A model generated the notes under the pieces. The model did not search any database. It worked only from the letters and a program-made list of their open reading frames with translations, and had not been told where the DNA came from. The position numbers and the translations under genes are program-made. Of a stretch of DNA of 64,000 bases, positions 9,746 through 20,903 are shown in pieces. Every line of letters begins with the position of its first letter. Positions within the stretch are counted from its first letter, which is position 1. The DNA comes from Xanthomonas arboricola pv. guizotiae (lineage in GTDB: Bacteria > Pseudomonadota > Gammaproteobacteria > Xanthomonadales > Xanthomonadaceae): contig NZ_MDSK01000005.1 of assembly GCF_002940205.1 (NCBI RefSeq), positions 3,629 to 67,628 on the forward strand. Direction: 5' to 3'.

Positions 9746-9776
9746 GGGGAATGGGGAATGGGGAATGGGGATTCGG
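9746..9776. repeat. GGGAATG-type intergenic repeat tract
   Basis: Tandem imperfect heptamers (GGGGAAT repeated, then GGGGATTCGG) upstream of metX. The same sequence family appears between other genes in this window at about 18.3, 18.4, 19.3, 55.7, 55.8, 57.4 and 57.45 kb. The rest of the 244-bp gap to ccmI shows nothing recognisable. Confidence 0.7.
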
Positions 9777-9948
9777 TTTGAGCCCTTGAACTGTGTGTGA
9801 TGCCACTCTCGGGAGCGGCGGATCTGTGGCTCGGTTGCAGGGCAACGGCCGGTGGAGATGGTCGGTGTGCATGGTTTGCAACACCGCAGCCGACTCACTC
9901 CGGTGCGGCGTCATCGTTGCTTGCGTTGCGTCGACACGTGGCGGCCAC

Positions 9949-10962
9949 TCAGCGACCGATCACCAGCTCCACCGGAGCGGCAGTGGGCAGTTCCACCATC
10001 ACCGGCATGCTTTCGACATCGTCGGCCTGGCGCATTGCGTTGCCGCTGCGCGATAGCCTGGCAAGTACCTGCACGGTGTCCAGCGACGATAGCGTGCGCG
10101 TCGGCATCGGGCTGTCGCCGTCGTCCATGGTGATGGTCAATGGCAGCTCGCTTAGCGCGTGTTTTTCCACCGCCACCGGCATCGGCGTGTCGGCGGCGCG
10201 CGCAATCACGAACACGCTGGTGTCGCCCGGCAATCCGGCGCGTTTGGCGAACTCGGCATCCAGCGTCACGCGCACCTGGATGCGTTTGCTGTTGGCTGCA
10301 TCGGCGGCAGGCGTAGCCGGTGCCTGGATCGGCGCCAGCCCGGCTTCCTGGCGCGCGGCGTTGATCTGTTCCAGCAGGCCCGGGCGGGTAGAAGCATCGA
10401 CCACGCGCAGCAACGGCTCCCAGGTCTCGCTGGCCTTGGCCGGTTCACCGGCCTGGCGCTGCACCACGCCCAGGAACCAGCGAGCGCGTTGATGGTCCGG
10501 CTGCACCGCCAGCGCATGTTCCAGCAGGCGCATGGCCTGCGGATCCGGGCGCCCGCTGGCGTCGGCGAGCATGCGCGACTGTGCGGCAGCCACCAGCACA
10601 TCCGGCTCGTCCGGACGCAGCACGACCGCGCGCGCAAACGCATCGCGCGCCTCGGCGAATTTCTGTTGGCTGGACAGCGAGCGCCCCAGCAACACCCAGC
10701 CTTCGGCCTGATCGGGATTGCGCGCCAGTGCGGCGCGCAGTTGCACGATGGCTTCATCCAGCGAGCGTGGCGTGGCCGGCCGCTCGGCCGGCGCCTGAAT
10801 CGCGCTCGGCGTGCCGACCAGCCAGTACAGCGCCACGCTCGCCGCCAGCAGCAACACCGCGATGCTGGCGGTCAGCCCGCGCGCCTCGCGCCACAGCGGC
10901 CGCAGCGCCACGCCGAACGCGAGCAGCGCCAGCACCACCATCGCACTGACGAAGCCGACCAT
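9949..10962 (-). CDS. ccmI: Cytochrome c maturation factor CcmI (CycH)
   Basis: A 337-residue membrane-anchored TPR protein. Two N-terminal hydrophobic segments are followed by TPR repeats (LRAALARNPDQAEGWVLLGR; ARDAFARAVVLRPDEPDVLV) and a periplasmic C-terminal domain. CcmI holds apocytochrome c for haem ligation by CcmFH. I set the start at the ATG at 10962, which shares its A with the ccmH stop (TGATG) and has AGGAG 5 bp upstream. Two GTG codons just before it are less likely. It is the last gene of the ccm operon, and the fused-length form is usual for this lineage. Confidence 0.9.
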   Translation of the reverse strand: MVGFVSAMVVLALLAFGVALRPLWREARGLTASIAVLLLAASVALYWLVGTPSAIQAPAERPATPRSLDEAIVQLRAALARNPDQAEGWVLLGRSLSSQQKFAEARDAFARAVVLRPDEPDVLVAAAQSRMLADASGRPDPQAMRLLEHALAVQPDHQRARWFLGVVQRQAGEPAKASETWEPLLRVVDASTRPGLLEQINAARQEAGLAPIQAPATPAADAANSKRIQVRVTLDAEFAKRAGLPGDTSVFVIARAADTPMPVAVEKHALSELPLTITMDDGDSPMPTRTLSSLDTVQVLARLSRSGNAMRQADDVESMPVMVELPTAAPVELVIGR

Positions 10963-11396
10963 CACCACTCCTGCTCATCGGCGGGCAGGGCGGGTGCAGC
11001 CACGCTGCGCCGGCGCACCAGCAGCACAACGGCGCCAGCGCCCAGCAACAGCGCCAGCAGCGGGCCGAACCACAGCAGCCAGGTGCGCGATTCCACGCGC
11101 GGGCGGTACAGCACGAACTCGCCATAACGCGCGACCAGGAACTGGCGGATCTGCGCATCGCTGCGGCCTGCGTGCATCAGCGCCAGCACTTCGCGGCGCA
11201 GGTCCTGGGCGATCTGCGCATTGGAATCGGCCAGCGACTGGTTCTGGCACTGCACGCAGCGCAGCTCGGCGGTGAGCGCATGGAAGCGCGCCTCTTCCTC
11301 GGCCGAGGCATAGCGCAGCGGCGCCGGGTCGCCGACCGGCTGGGCCAGCGCCAGCCAGGGCAACAGCAGCAGCGTCAGCAGCCAGGCGCGCATCAT
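10962..11396 (-). CDS. ccmH: Cytochrome c maturation protein CcmH
   Basis: A 144-residue thiol-redox protein with an N-terminal signal (MMRAWLLTLLLLPWLALA), the CcmH signature LRCVQCQNQS (Cys47 and Cys50), and one C-terminal transmembrane helix followed by a short basic tail. It reduces the haem-binding cysteines of apocytochrome c and works with CcmF and CcmI in haem ligation at the periplasmic face. The length corresponds to the short CcmH, with the TPR part encoded separately as CcmI. The start overlaps the dsbE stop by 4 bp. Confidence 0.93.
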   Translation of the reverse strand: MMRAWLLTLLLLPWLALAQPVGDPAPLRYASAEEEARFHALTAELRCVQCQNQSLADSNAQIAQDLRREVLALMHAGRSDAQIRQFLVARYGEFVLYRPRVESRTWLLWFGPLLALLLGAGAVVLLVRRRSVAAPALPADEQEW

Positions 11397-11995
11397 GGCG
11401 TGGCGTGCAGGTCCGGTGCGGCACTGGGCGAGCGCTCGATCCTGCTCAGCACCGGAATCAGCTGGGTGTCGATGATGGATTGGGTGAGCATGCCGCTGTA
11501 CTTCCAGCGCACCACGCCGCGGCCGTCGACCAGAAAGGTCTCCGGTGCCGCAGCGATGCCGAAGTCGATCGCGGTACGGCCATCCTTGTCGGCGACCACC
11601 AGCAGGTAGGGGTTGCCCAGCTGTTCGAGCCAGCGCAGCGCATCGTTGCGCTCGTCCTTCCAGTTGTAGCCGATCACGCGCACGCGCTTGGTCAGCGCAA
11701 AGCGGCTCAGCACCGGGTGCTCCTCGCGGCAGGCCGGGCACCAGCTGCCCCACACGTTGATGATGTACGGCGCGCCGCGCAGTTCGCGCGCATGCACCAC
11801 GATGCTGGGGTCGTGCAGCAGCGGCAGCGCGAACTCCGGCGCCGGCTTGCCGATCAGCGCAGAGGGCAGGGCATCGCGATCGTCCTGACCGGAGCGCACC
11901 ACCGCATAGACCAGCAGCGCTGCCAGCGCGAGCAGCAGCACGATGGCACCCACCAGAACCGCAGTAGGCAGGCGGGGTGAACGTGACTCAACCAT
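11393..11995 (-). CDS. dsbE: Periplasmic thiol:disulfide oxidoreductase CcmG/DsbE
   Basis: A 200-residue membrane-anchored thioredoxin-fold protein. A hydrophobic anchor at residues 11-33 is followed by the thioredoxin domain with the active site WCPAC (Cys86, Cys89) within NVWGSWCPACREEHP. CcmG supplies reductant for apocytochrome c and CcmH. The frame extends upstream, but MVESRSPRLP at 11995 gives a standard N-terminus and overlaps the ccmF stop by 8 bp, so it is preferred. Confidence 0.92.
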   Translation of the reverse strand: MVESRSPRLPTAVLVGAIVLLLALAALLVYAVVRSGQDDRDALPSALIGKPAPEFALPLLHDPSIVVHARELRGAPYIINVWGSWCPACREEHPVLSRFALTKRVRVIGYNWKDERNDALRWLEQLGNPYLLVVADKDGRTAIDFGIAAAPETFLVDGRGVVRWKYSGMLTQSIIDTQLIPVLSRIERSPSAAPDLHATP

Positions 11996-13925
11996 CTTGG
12001 ATCTCCGGAGAACGACGAAAACGCCGGTCGGCCGCAGTGACCAGGCCGCCAAGCGCCATCAGCAGCGCTCCCAGCCAGATCCAGCGGACGAACGGTTTGA
12101 GGTGGACGCGGACCGCCCAGGCCTGATTGCCCAGGGGTTCGCCAAGCGCGACATACAGGTCGCCGAACGGGCCGGGACGGATCGCCGCCTCGGTCAGGGT
12201 CTGCCCGCCGCTGGCGTAGCGGCGTTTTTCCGCACGCAGCAGGCCGACCGGCGCATCGTCCTTGAACACCTGCAGATTGGCACGGTCGGCGACGTAATTG
12301 GGCCCGCGCAGTTCTTCGACATTAGCGAAGTGCAGCGCGTAGCGGCCGATCTGCATCTGCTGCCCGGGCGCCAGTGCGAGCTCGCGCTGCAGGCTCAGCG
12401 ATTCCACCAGCAACGCACCGGCCAGGAACACCGCCACGCCCAGGTGCGCCAGCAGCATGCCCAGCATTTCGGCGGTGAGCTTGCGGCCCTTGGCCGCGCG
12501 CCGCGTCCACAGGAAACGCAGCGTGCCCAGCAGCACCCAGGCCGCGCCGGCCACGCCGAGTGCCGCCTTCCACTGGCCCTGCGGCGCGGCGAACCAGGCC
12601 AGCACGCCTGCGGCAAGCGCCAGGCCTGCCCACGGCGCGAGCATCGCCAGCGGACGCGAGGCCTGCTCGCGCTGCCAGCGGGTCAGCGGGCCGAACGGCA
12701 ACAGCGCCACCAGCGGCGCCATCAGCACCACGAACAAGGTGCCGAAGTAGGGCGGCCCCACCGACAGCTTGCCCAGGCCCAAGGCGTCGGCCAGCAGCGG
12801 ATACAGCGTGCCCAGCAACACCATCGCGCAGGCGCAGGCGAGCAGCAGGTTGTTCAACAGCAGCAAGGTTTCGCGCGAGCTGCCGGCGAACGCGCGGCGC
12901 GGGTCATCGACCAGCGACAGGCGCGGCGCACGCAACGCGTACAGCAGCAGCGAACCGCCGACCACCGCCAGCAGGAACACCAGGATGAACAGGCCGCGCG
13001 ACGGGTCGGCCGCAAACGCATGCACGCTGGTCAGCACGCCCGAGCGCACCAGGAAGGTGCCCAGCAACGACAGCGAAAAGGCGGCGATCGCCAGCAGCAA
13101 GGTCCAGCTGGCGAAGCTGCCGCGCTTTTCGGTGACCGCCTGCGAATGCAGCAAGGCGGTGCCCACCAGCCACGGCATGAAACTGGCGTTTTCCACCGGG
13201 TCCCAGAACCACCAGCCGCCCCAGCCCAGCTCGTAATACGCCCACCAGCTGCCGAGTGCGATGCCGACGGTGAGCATGGCCCAGGCCACATTGGTCCACG
13301 GCCGCGTCCAGCGCAGCCAGCGCGCATCCATGCGACCTTCCAGCAACGCAGCGATGGCGAAGGCGAACGGCACCGCAAAGCCGACATAGCCGCAATACAG
13401 CATCGGCGGATGGATGATCAGCCCCGGGTCCTGCAACAGCGGATTCAGATCGGCGCCTTCCAGCGGCACCGGCGACAAGCGCGCGAACGGATTGGAGGTG
13501 AACAGCAAAAACGCCAGGAAGCCGATGCTGACCAGCGCCATCACCCCGAGCACGCGCGCCACCACCTGCGCGGGCAGCCGCCGCGACCACAGCGCCACCG
13601 CCCCGGTCCACAGCGCCAGCACCAGCGTCCACAGCAGCAATGAGCCCTCGTGCGCACCCCACACCGCCGAGTAGCGATACATCACCGGCAGCAGGCTGTT
13701 GGAATTCTCGGCGACATAGCGCACCGAAAAATCCTGCACCAGGAAGGCATGCGTCAGCAGCGCGAAGGCCGCTGCGATCAGGCCCAGCAGCAGCAACGCG
13801 GCCGGCCGCGCGACCGCCATCCAGCTGCTGCGCCCACGCTGCGCACCGGCCAGCGGTAGCGCGGCCTGCACCAGGGCCACCAGCAAGGCCAGAATCAGCA
13901 GGAAGGTGCCGAGCTCAGGCAGCAT
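11988..13925 (-). CDS. ccmF: Haem lyase subunit CcmF
   Basis: A 645-residue multi-spanning inner-membrane protein of the haem handling family. The tryptophan-rich WWD motif appears as WGGWWFWDPVENASFMPWL, and conserved histidines flank it (FLLVQ/AHEGSLLLW and TEKRGSFASW regions). With CcmH and CcmI it attaches haem b covalently to CXXCH motifs. The ATG at 13925 gives MLPELGTFLLILALL, and length agrees with the E. coli protein. The frame stays open upstream, but that part has no membrane character. A 171-bp gap separates it from ccmE, unusual in this otherwise overlapping operon. Confidence 0.94.
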   Translation of the reverse strand: MLPELGTFLLILALLVALVQAALPLAGAQRGRSSWMAVARPAALLLLGLIAAAFALLTHAFLVQDFSVRYVAENSNSLLPVMYRYSAVWGAHEGSLLLWTLVLALWTGAVALWSRRLPAQVVARVLGVMALVSIGFLAFLLFTSNPFARLSPVPLEGADLNPLLQDPGLIIHPPMLYCGYVGFAVPFAFAIAALLEGRMDARWLRWTRPWTNVAWAMLTVGIALGSWWAYYELGWGGWWFWDPVENASFMPWLVGTALLHSQAVTEKRGSFASWTLLLAIAAFSLSLLGTFLVRSGVLTSVHAFAADPSRGLFILVFLLAVVGGSLLLYALRAPRLSLVDDPRRAFAGSSRETLLLLNNLLLACACAMVLLGTLYPLLADALGLGKLSVGPPYFGTLFVVLMAPLVALLPFGPLTRWQREQASRPLAMLAPWAGLALAAGVLAWFAAPQGQWKAALGVAGAAWVLLGTLRFLWTRRAAKGRKLTAEMLGMLLAHLGVAVFLAGALLVESLSLQRELALAPGQQMQIGRYALHFANVEELRGPNYVADRANLQVFKDDAPVGLLRAEKRRYASGGQTLTEAAIRPGPFGDLYVALGEPLGNQAWAVRVHLKPFVRWIWLGALLMALGGLVTAADRRFRRSPEIQDG

Positions 13926-14096
13926 CGGGTTGGCGCGTTGGCGGGCAGGCAGTGGTGCGACGCTTGCCGGCGCAATGCAGGGGCGACATCCGGGCAGCGT
14001 CTGCATGCGCCTGCCCAGGCATCGCGACATCGTCGGCCACGCAGGCAAGCTGCAAGCGATCACAGCGCAGCAAGGCGAACGTTTTGACCCCTGCCA

Positions 14097-14097
<1 letters not shown>
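13915..14097 (-). CDS. Possible 60-residue coupling ORF between ccmE and ccmF
   Basis: A small open frame fills the only large gap in the ccm operon. Its ATG shares bases with the ccmE stop (TGATG), and its own stop lies 10 bp inside ccmF, so ribosomes could pass from ccmE to ccmF through it. The product (MAGVKTFALLRCDRLQLACV...) has no recognised domain and an alanine/cysteine/arginine-rich composition like non-coding frames in GC-rich DNA. It may only provide translational coupling, or may not be translated. Confidence 0.25.
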
Positions 14098-15483
<1,386 letters not shown>

Positions 15484-15577
15484 GCGATGGCAGCAGCCTT
15501 TGGAATGGCATTGGCTCTCGAAACAGCAACAACGCAATGAGTGGAGCGTCTTGTCGACAGCGCATCGACCGCAGGGC

Positions 15578-16269
15578 TCAACTCAAGGAAATCCGGATCG
15601 CGGCAGCCGCAGCCAGCGGTGCCAGCACCACGCCGATCACCAATCCGGCGCCCAGCAACAACAACGCACCCACCGCATCCTGTCCTTGTCCGCTGGCCGC
15701 GACACTGCCGGCACCGAACACCAGCACCGGCACGTACAACGGCAACGCCAGCAACGCCACGAGAATACCAGAGCGTTTCATCGTCACCGTCAGCGCCGCG
15801 ACCACGGCACCAAGCAGACTCAGAAGCGGTGTGCCCAGCGCCAACGATGCCAGCAGCACCGGTAGTTGGTCATGTGGCAGGTGCAGCAATTCGCCCAGCA
15901 GCGGCGTCACCGCGATCAACGGCAGCGCGCTGGTGGCCCAATGCAGCAGCACGCGCACCGCGATCAGCCACGCCAACGGCACCGGCGCCAGCAGCCATTG
16001 CTCCATCGAGCCGTCTTCCACATCGCTGCGGAACAACGCATCCAGCGACAGCAGGCCGGCCAGCAGCACCGACAGCCACAGCACCGCCGGTGCGGCCTGC
16101 GCCAGCAGGTCCGGGCGACCGCCCAGCCCCAGCGCGAACAACACCACGATCAGCAGCGCGAACAGCGCCGGCTGCAAGGCATCGCTGCGACGGCGCCACA
16201 GCAGCTGCAGGTCGCGGCTGAGCAGCGCGCGCGCGGCCTGCCACAGCGAGGGTTGTGGCGAATGCAGGC

Positions 16270-16273
<4 letters not shown>
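15578..16273 (-). CDS. ccmB: Haem exporter permease CcmB
   Basis: A 231-residue membrane component of the CcmAB ABC transporter, which drives release of haem-loaded CcmE. Six hydrophobic segments are visible, and the sequence [19 protein letters not shown] is characteristic of CcmB. The ATG start overlaps the ccmA stop by 4 bp. Slightly longer than the E. coli protein because of N-terminal residues. Confidence 0.93.
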
Positions 16274-16914
<641 letters not shown>

Positions 16915-17112
16915 CGGCGCAGCGGGCTCCCGTCGCAGGACGGCATGGGGTGGGCGAGGCAGGGCGCGCATTGTAGCGACGATGGCGCGCTGCCGGGGGC
17001 GCGTTCGGTAGGGTGATGTGTCCGGGAACGCTGTTTTGCATCGCCCGGGCGCAACCGCCTGGCGGCTTTGCGTACACTCGCGGTCCCCCCGTTTGTTGCC
17101 CGGACAGGCCCG

Positions 17113-18261
17113 ATGCCCCTCACGACCAAGCTGCCCAAGGTGGGCACCACCATCTTCACCGTCATGTCGCAGCTGGCGGCCGAACACGGCGCGGTGAATC
17201 TGGGCCAGGGTTTTCCCGATTTCGCGGTGCCGCAGCGGCTGGTCGATCAACTGACCAAGGCCATGGCGGCCGGCCACAACCAGTACCCGCCGATGACCGG
17301 CGTTGCGGCCTTGCGCCATGCCATCGCCGGCAAGGTGCAGCGCTGCTACGGCGCGCAGGTCGATGCCGACAGCGAGATCACCGTCACCAGCGGTGCCACC
17401 GAGGCGATCTTCAACGCCATCCACGCGGTGGTGCGCGCAGGCGAGGAGGTCATCGTGCTGGACCCGGCCTACGACTGCTACGAGCCGGCGATCGACCTGG
17501 CCGGCGCGCGCGCCGTGCACGTGGCGCTGGACCCGCAGACCTTCGCCATCGATTGGCCGGCGCTGCGCGCGGCGATCACGCCGAAGACGCGCCTGCTGAT
17601 GATCAACTCGCCGCACAATCCGTCCGGCGCGATGCTGTCTGCCGATGACATGCAGCGCCTGACCGAGCTGCTGCGCGGCAGCGACATCTTCCTGCTCTCG
17701 GACGAGGTGTACGAACACATCGTGTTCGACGGCCGCCGCCACGAATCGGTGTTGCGCTGGCCGGAACTGCGCGAGCGCGCGTTCGTGATTTCCAGCTTCG
17801 GCAAGACCTATCACTGCACCGGCTGGAAGATCGGCTACGCCATCGCGCCGCCGGCACTGAGCGCCGAGTTCCGCAAGGTGCACCAGTACAACACCTTCAC
17901 CAGCTTCGGCCCGGCCCAGCACGCGTTCGCCGCGATGATCCGCGACGAACCCGAACACGACGAGCAGCTCGGCGCGTTCTACCAGGCCAAGCGCGACCGT
18001 TTCCGCGAACAGTTGCTGACCACGCGCCTGCAGCCGTTGCCGGTGCCCGGCGGCTATTTCCAGCTGGTCGACTATTCGGCGATCAGCGACCTGCCCGACA
18101 CCGAGTTCGTGAAGTGGCTGACGGTGGAAAAGGGCGTGGCCGCGATTCCGCTGTCGCCGTTCTACGAGACCGCGCCGCAAGGGCAACGCCTGGCGCGGCT
18201 GTGCTTCGCCAAGAACGATGCGACCCTGGATGCGGCGATCGCGCGGTTGCAGCAGCTCTGA
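17113..18261 (+). CDS. PLP-dependent methionine/glutamine aminotransferase (YbdL/MtnE type)
   Basis: A 382-residue fold-type I aminotransferase. The PLP lysine is in [16 protein letters not shown], with the NPHNPSG-type segment ([10 protein letters not shown]) and [13 protein letters not shown] for cofactor binding. The closest named group is YbdL/methionine aminotransferase, which transaminates 2-oxo-4-methylthiobutanoate to methionine with glutamine as a frequent donor. The next gene encodes an omega-amidase, which hydrolyses the 2-oxoglutaramate left when glutamine is the donor. That pairing supports a glutamine-driven methionine salvage role. The ATG at 17113 gives [19 protein letters not shown], the normal N-terminus. 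Confidence 0.85.
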   Translation: MPLTTKLPKVGTTIFTVMSQLAAEHGAVNLGQGFPDFAVPQRLVDQLTKAMAAGHNQYPPMTGVAALRHAIAGKVQRCYGAQVDADSEITVTSGATEAIFNAIHAVVRAGEEVIVLDPAYDCYEPAIDLAGARAVHVALDPQTFAIDWPALRAAITPKTRLLMINSPHNPSGAMLSADDMQRLTELLRGSDIFLLSDEVYEHIVFDGRRHESVLRWPELRERAFVISSFGKTYHCTGWKIGYAIAPPALSAEFRKVHQYNTFTSFGPAQHAFAAMIRDEPEHDEQLGAFYQAKRDRFREQLLTTRLQPLPVPGGYFQLVDYSAISDLPDTEFVKWLTVEKGVAAIPLSPFYETAPQGQRLARLCFAKNDATLDAAIARLQQL

Positions 18262-18267
18262 AGAGCT

Positions 18268-18452
18268 GGGAATCGGGAGTCGGGATTGGGGAATCGTAAG
18301 AGCGTTACTGGACTCCTTCTCGATTTCTGCCGGCCCGGGACAGGCAATCGTGAGCGCGTCGCTGATGTTCTTCCTGCCCTCCGACTTTGTCACCCACATA
18401 GCGCACAGACACCACCACACCCGCTCTACCCATTCCCCATTCCCCATTCCCG
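18268..18452. repeat. Inverted pair of GGGATTC-type tracts between aminotransferase and amidase genes
   Basis: Direct tract at 18268-18296 (GGGAATCGGGAGTCGGGATT...) and the complementary form at 18431-18452 (CATTCCCCATTCCCCATTCC), about 135 bp apart. The two can pair imperfectly. The pair fills most of the 199-bp gap and ends 8 bp before the amidase start codon. Confidence 0.7.
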
Positions 18453-18460
18453 AGCCTTCA

Positions 18461-19261
18461 ATGCACGACCTGCGCATCTCCCTGATCCAAGGCGACACCC
18501 GCTGGCATGACCCGGCCGGCAATCGCGACTATTACGGTGCGTTGCTGGAGCCGTTGGCCGGGCAGACCGATCTGGTGATCCTGCCGGAGACCTTCACCAG
18601 CGGGTTCTCCAACGACGCCATCGACAAGGCCGAGGACATGGACGGGCCGACCGTGGCCTGGGTGCGTGCGCAGGCGGCGCGGCTGGATGCTGCCGTCACC
18701 GGTAGCGTGCAATTGCGCACGCCCGAAGGCGTGTTCAACCGGCTGCTGTGGGCCACGCCGGACGGGGCGCTGCAGTATTACGACAAGCGCCATCTGTTCC
18801 GCTTCGGCAACGAGCACCTGCGCTACGCGGCCGGGCGCGATCGCCTGACGGTGGAGTGGAAGGGCTGGCGGATCAATCCGCAGGTCTGCTACGACCTGCG
18901 CTTTCCGGTGTTCTGCCGCAATCGCTTCGATGTCGAGCGGCCGGGCCAGCTGGATTTCGATCTGCAACTGTTCGTCGCCAACTGGCCGTCCGCGCGCGCC
19001 TATGCATGGAAGACGCTGCTGCGCGCCCGCGCGATCGAAAACCTGTGCTTTGTGGCAGCGGTCAACCGCGTCGGCGTCGACGGCAATCAGCTGCACTACG
19101 CCGGCGACAGCGCCGTGATCGATTTCCTCGGCCAGCCGCAGGTGGAGATCCGCGAGCAGCCACAGGTGGTCACCACCACCCTCAGCGCTGCCGCACTGGC
19201 CGAACACCGCGCACGCTTCCCGGCGATGCTGGATGCCGATGGCTTTGTGATTCGGGATTAG
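18461..19261 (+). CDS. Omega-amidase (YafV/Nit2 type, nitrilase superfamily)
   Basis: A 266-residue carbon-nitrogen hydrolase. The Glu-Lys-Cys triad is visible as [13 protein letters not shown] and [13 protein letters not shown]. The YafV/Nit2 branch deamidates alpha-keto acids such as 2-oxoglutaramate, removing the by-product of glutamine-dependent transamination by the neighbouring enzyme. The ATG at 18461 gives [18 protein letters not shown]. The last codons and the stop are encoded by a GGGATTC-type repeat tract (FVIRD then TAG), so the C-terminus has probably been reshaped by the repeat. Confidence 0.88.
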   Translation: MHDLRISLIQGDTRWHDPAGNRDYYGALLEPLAGQTDLVILPETFTSGFSNDAIDKAEDMDGPTVAWVRAQAARLDAAVTGSVQLRTPEGVFNRLLWATPDGALQYYDKRHLFRFGNEHLRYAAGRDRLTVEWKGWRINPQVCYDLRFPVFCRNRFDVERPGQLDFDLQLFVANWPSARAYAWKTLLRARAIENLCFVAAVNRVGVDGNQLHYAGDSAVIDFLGQPQVEIREQPQVVTTTLSAAALAEHRARFPAMLDADGFVIRD

Positions 19262-19327
19262 GGATTGGTGCAAAGCAGGCAAGGCTCAGCTATCCGCTTG
19301 CCCGCCGTTGCGAATCCACAATCCCCG
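19249..19327. repeat. GGGATTC-type tracts at the convergent gene ends
   Basis: GATTCGGGATTAGGGATTGG at 19249-19268 overlaps the amidase stop codon. A complementary short form (GAATCCACAATCCCC) lies at 19312-19326, just before the stop of the convergent glutaminyl cyclase gene. Together they could form a bidirectional terminator-like hairpin. Confidence 0.6.
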
Positions 19328-20098
19328 CTACTCCCCCAACCTGATCTCGTAGATCTTCGGCCACCGCTTGCCGGTGACGAACAGGCGATCGTGCTCGGCG
19401 TCGTAGGCGATCCCGTTGAGCACATCGTTGCCGGGGTCGCTCAGCGTGTCGGCGTCCGGCACCAGCGCCTTCAAGTCGATCCAGGCGATCACCTTGCCGC
19501 TGGCCGGGTCGATGCGTGCGATGCGGGTGGTCAACCAGACGTTCGCCAACAGCGCGCCGTTGACCCATTCCAGCTCGTTGAGATTGTCCAGCGCCCTGCC
19601 GCCGGCAGTGACCTTGATGCTGCCGACCTGCTGCAGCGTCTGCGGATCCAGCCGTCGAATATTGGCAGTGCCATCGCTCATGTACAGGCTGCTGTCGTCA
19701 CGGGTCAGCGCCCAGCCCTCGCCGGAATAATGGAACTGCGTGCGCGGCGTCAGCGTGGCCAGGTCGTAGACGAATCCGCGCTGGTTGCGCCAGGTCAGCT
19801 GGATCAGGCGGTCCTGCCAGGCCACGATGCCTTCGCCGAAAAACGGCGCCGGTGTCGTGGCCTGCTGCAGGACGCGGCCGGTCGCAAGCTCGACCTTGCG
19901 CACGCTGGACCGGCCCAGTTCGCCGGTGCTCTCGTACAGGTACCCGTCCAGATAGAACAGGCCTTCGGTAAAGGCGGCGGTGTCGTGCGGATAGGTGCGC
20001 ACGACGGTATAGCCCTGGGTCGGGATGGTCTCGCCGCAGTGGGCGGGGGTGGGCAGCAGCAGGGCGGCGAAGAGCAGGCTGTAGGCGGTGCGTGGCAT
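19328..20098 (-). CDS. Secreted glutaminyl-peptide cyclotransferase
   Basis: A 256-residue periplasmic enzyme with a signal peptide (MPRTAYSLLFAALLLPTPAHC). It converts N-terminal glutamine of proteins and peptides to pyroglutamate. The mature part begins TIPTQGYTVVRTYPHDTAAFTEGLFY, typical of the plant/bacterial five-bladed propeller glutaminyl cyclases, of which the X. campestris enzyme is a structural example. Later repeats such as LNELEWVNGALLANVW and GNDVLNGIAYD are also family signatures. Physiological substrates in bacteria are unclear. Convergent with the omega-amidase gene. Confidence 0.9.
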   Translation of the reverse strand: MPRTAYSLLFAALLLPTPAHCGETIPTQGYTVVRTYPHDTAAFTEGLFYLDGYLYESTGELGRSSVRKVELATGRVLQQATTPAPFFGEGIVAWQDRLIQLTWRNQRGFVYDLATLTPRTQFHYSGEGWALTRDDSSLYMSDGTANIRRLDPQTLQQVGSIKVTAGGRALDNLNELEWVNGALLANVWLTTRIARIDPASGKVIAWIDLKALVPDADTLSDPGNDVLNGIAYDAEHDRLFVTGKRWPKIYEIRLGE

Positions 20099-20263
20099 GC
20101 CGCAATCATCCCATGCCGCCATCGCAGACTGTGGCTGCGCAGGCCACCGGCTGGCGAAATAATGATTCGCTGAACGGTCGCATGCGCGGTGCCGGCATGT
20201 TGTCGCGGCTGCCACATCGGCGCTGCTAGGCTCGGCGCCACGTTCACCAACCGGAATGCCCGC

Positions 20264-20701
20264 ATGATCAAGTCCCTTTCCCTCTTCGCGCTGCTGGGCG
20301 CCGCAACGCTTGCACCGCAGGCGCAGGCCGCCGGCAACATCGACTGCCAGCTGTCGTTCAACCTGTCGGGCTGGTCGTTGTTCTACAAGACCGCCAGCGG
20401 CACCGGCACCATCAAGTGTGACAACGGCACGGTGATCCCGGTCAAGATCTCCAGCAAGGGCGGCGGCCTGACCGTCGGCAAGTCCAAGATCGTCGGCGGC
20501 CGCGGCAGCTTCTCCGGCGCCTACAGCCTCAATGATCTGTTCGGCACCTACGCGGCGGCCGAAGCGCATGCCGGCGTGGTCAAGTCCAGCACGGCACAGG
20601 TGGTCACCAAGGGCGACATTTCGCTGGCCCTGGCCGGCACCGGCGAGGGCGTCGATCTGGGCGTAGCGGTGGGCAACTTCGTCATCAAGCCTCGCAAGTA
20701 A
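20264..20701 (+). CDS. Small secreted protein of unknown function
   Basis: A 145-residue protein, not recognised. It has a clear signal peptide (MIKSLSLFALLGAATLAPQAQA) and a compact mature part of about 120 residues rich in glycine, serine and beta-prone stretches (YKTASGTGTIKCDNGT; LTVGKSKIVGGRGSFSG). Two cysteines remain after cleavage, which could form a disulfide. The end (GEGVDLGVAVGNFVIKPRK) loosely recalls DUF1134-like secreted proteins, but I would not assign it. The start was chosen at the ATG beginning the signal sequence; the open frame extends 25 codons further up. Monocistronic, followed by a strong terminator. Confidence 0.75.
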   Translation: MIKSLSLFALLGAATLAPQAQAAGNIDCQLSFNLSGWSLFYKTASGTGTIKCDNGTVIPVKISSKGGGLTVGKSKIVGGRGSFSGAYSLNDLFGTYAAAEAHAGVVKSSTAQVVTKGDISLALAGTGEGVDLGVAVGNFVIKPRK

Positions 20702-20860
20702 GACGCTGCGCGGTGCAGCGCAGGCGTCGCGAATGGTCGACGCCTGCCGGCACGCGCAGCGCCAGCACAGTGCGCTCCCGCGCTGACGCGTTGCGACCTC
20801 GGTGTCGCTGCTACGGCAAGCAGCTGCAAGGCTGCATAGCCACGGAGGCAACAACAAAAA

Positions 20861-20886
20861 ACGGCCCTTTGCAGGGCCGTTTTTTT
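20861..20886. terminator. Bidirectional rho-independent terminator
   Basis: Stem ACGGCCC/GGGCCGT around TTTGCA, with a run of A before and a run of T after it, so it can act in both directions. It lies between the small secreted protein gene (plus) and rluB (minus), which converge here. Confidence 0.92.
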
Positions 20887-20903
20887 ATTGCGCGCGTCGC
20901 AGC

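Noticed and set aside
9746-9776. Tandem GGGGAAT units considered as a CRISPR or VNTR array
   Set aside because: Only a few heptamers without spacers; the same tract occurs elsewhere as a dispersed intergenic repeat.
12904-13662. Overlapping open frame within ccmF suggesting a second gene
   Set aside because: It is an out-of-frame shadow on the same strand as ccmF; no start signal or domain.
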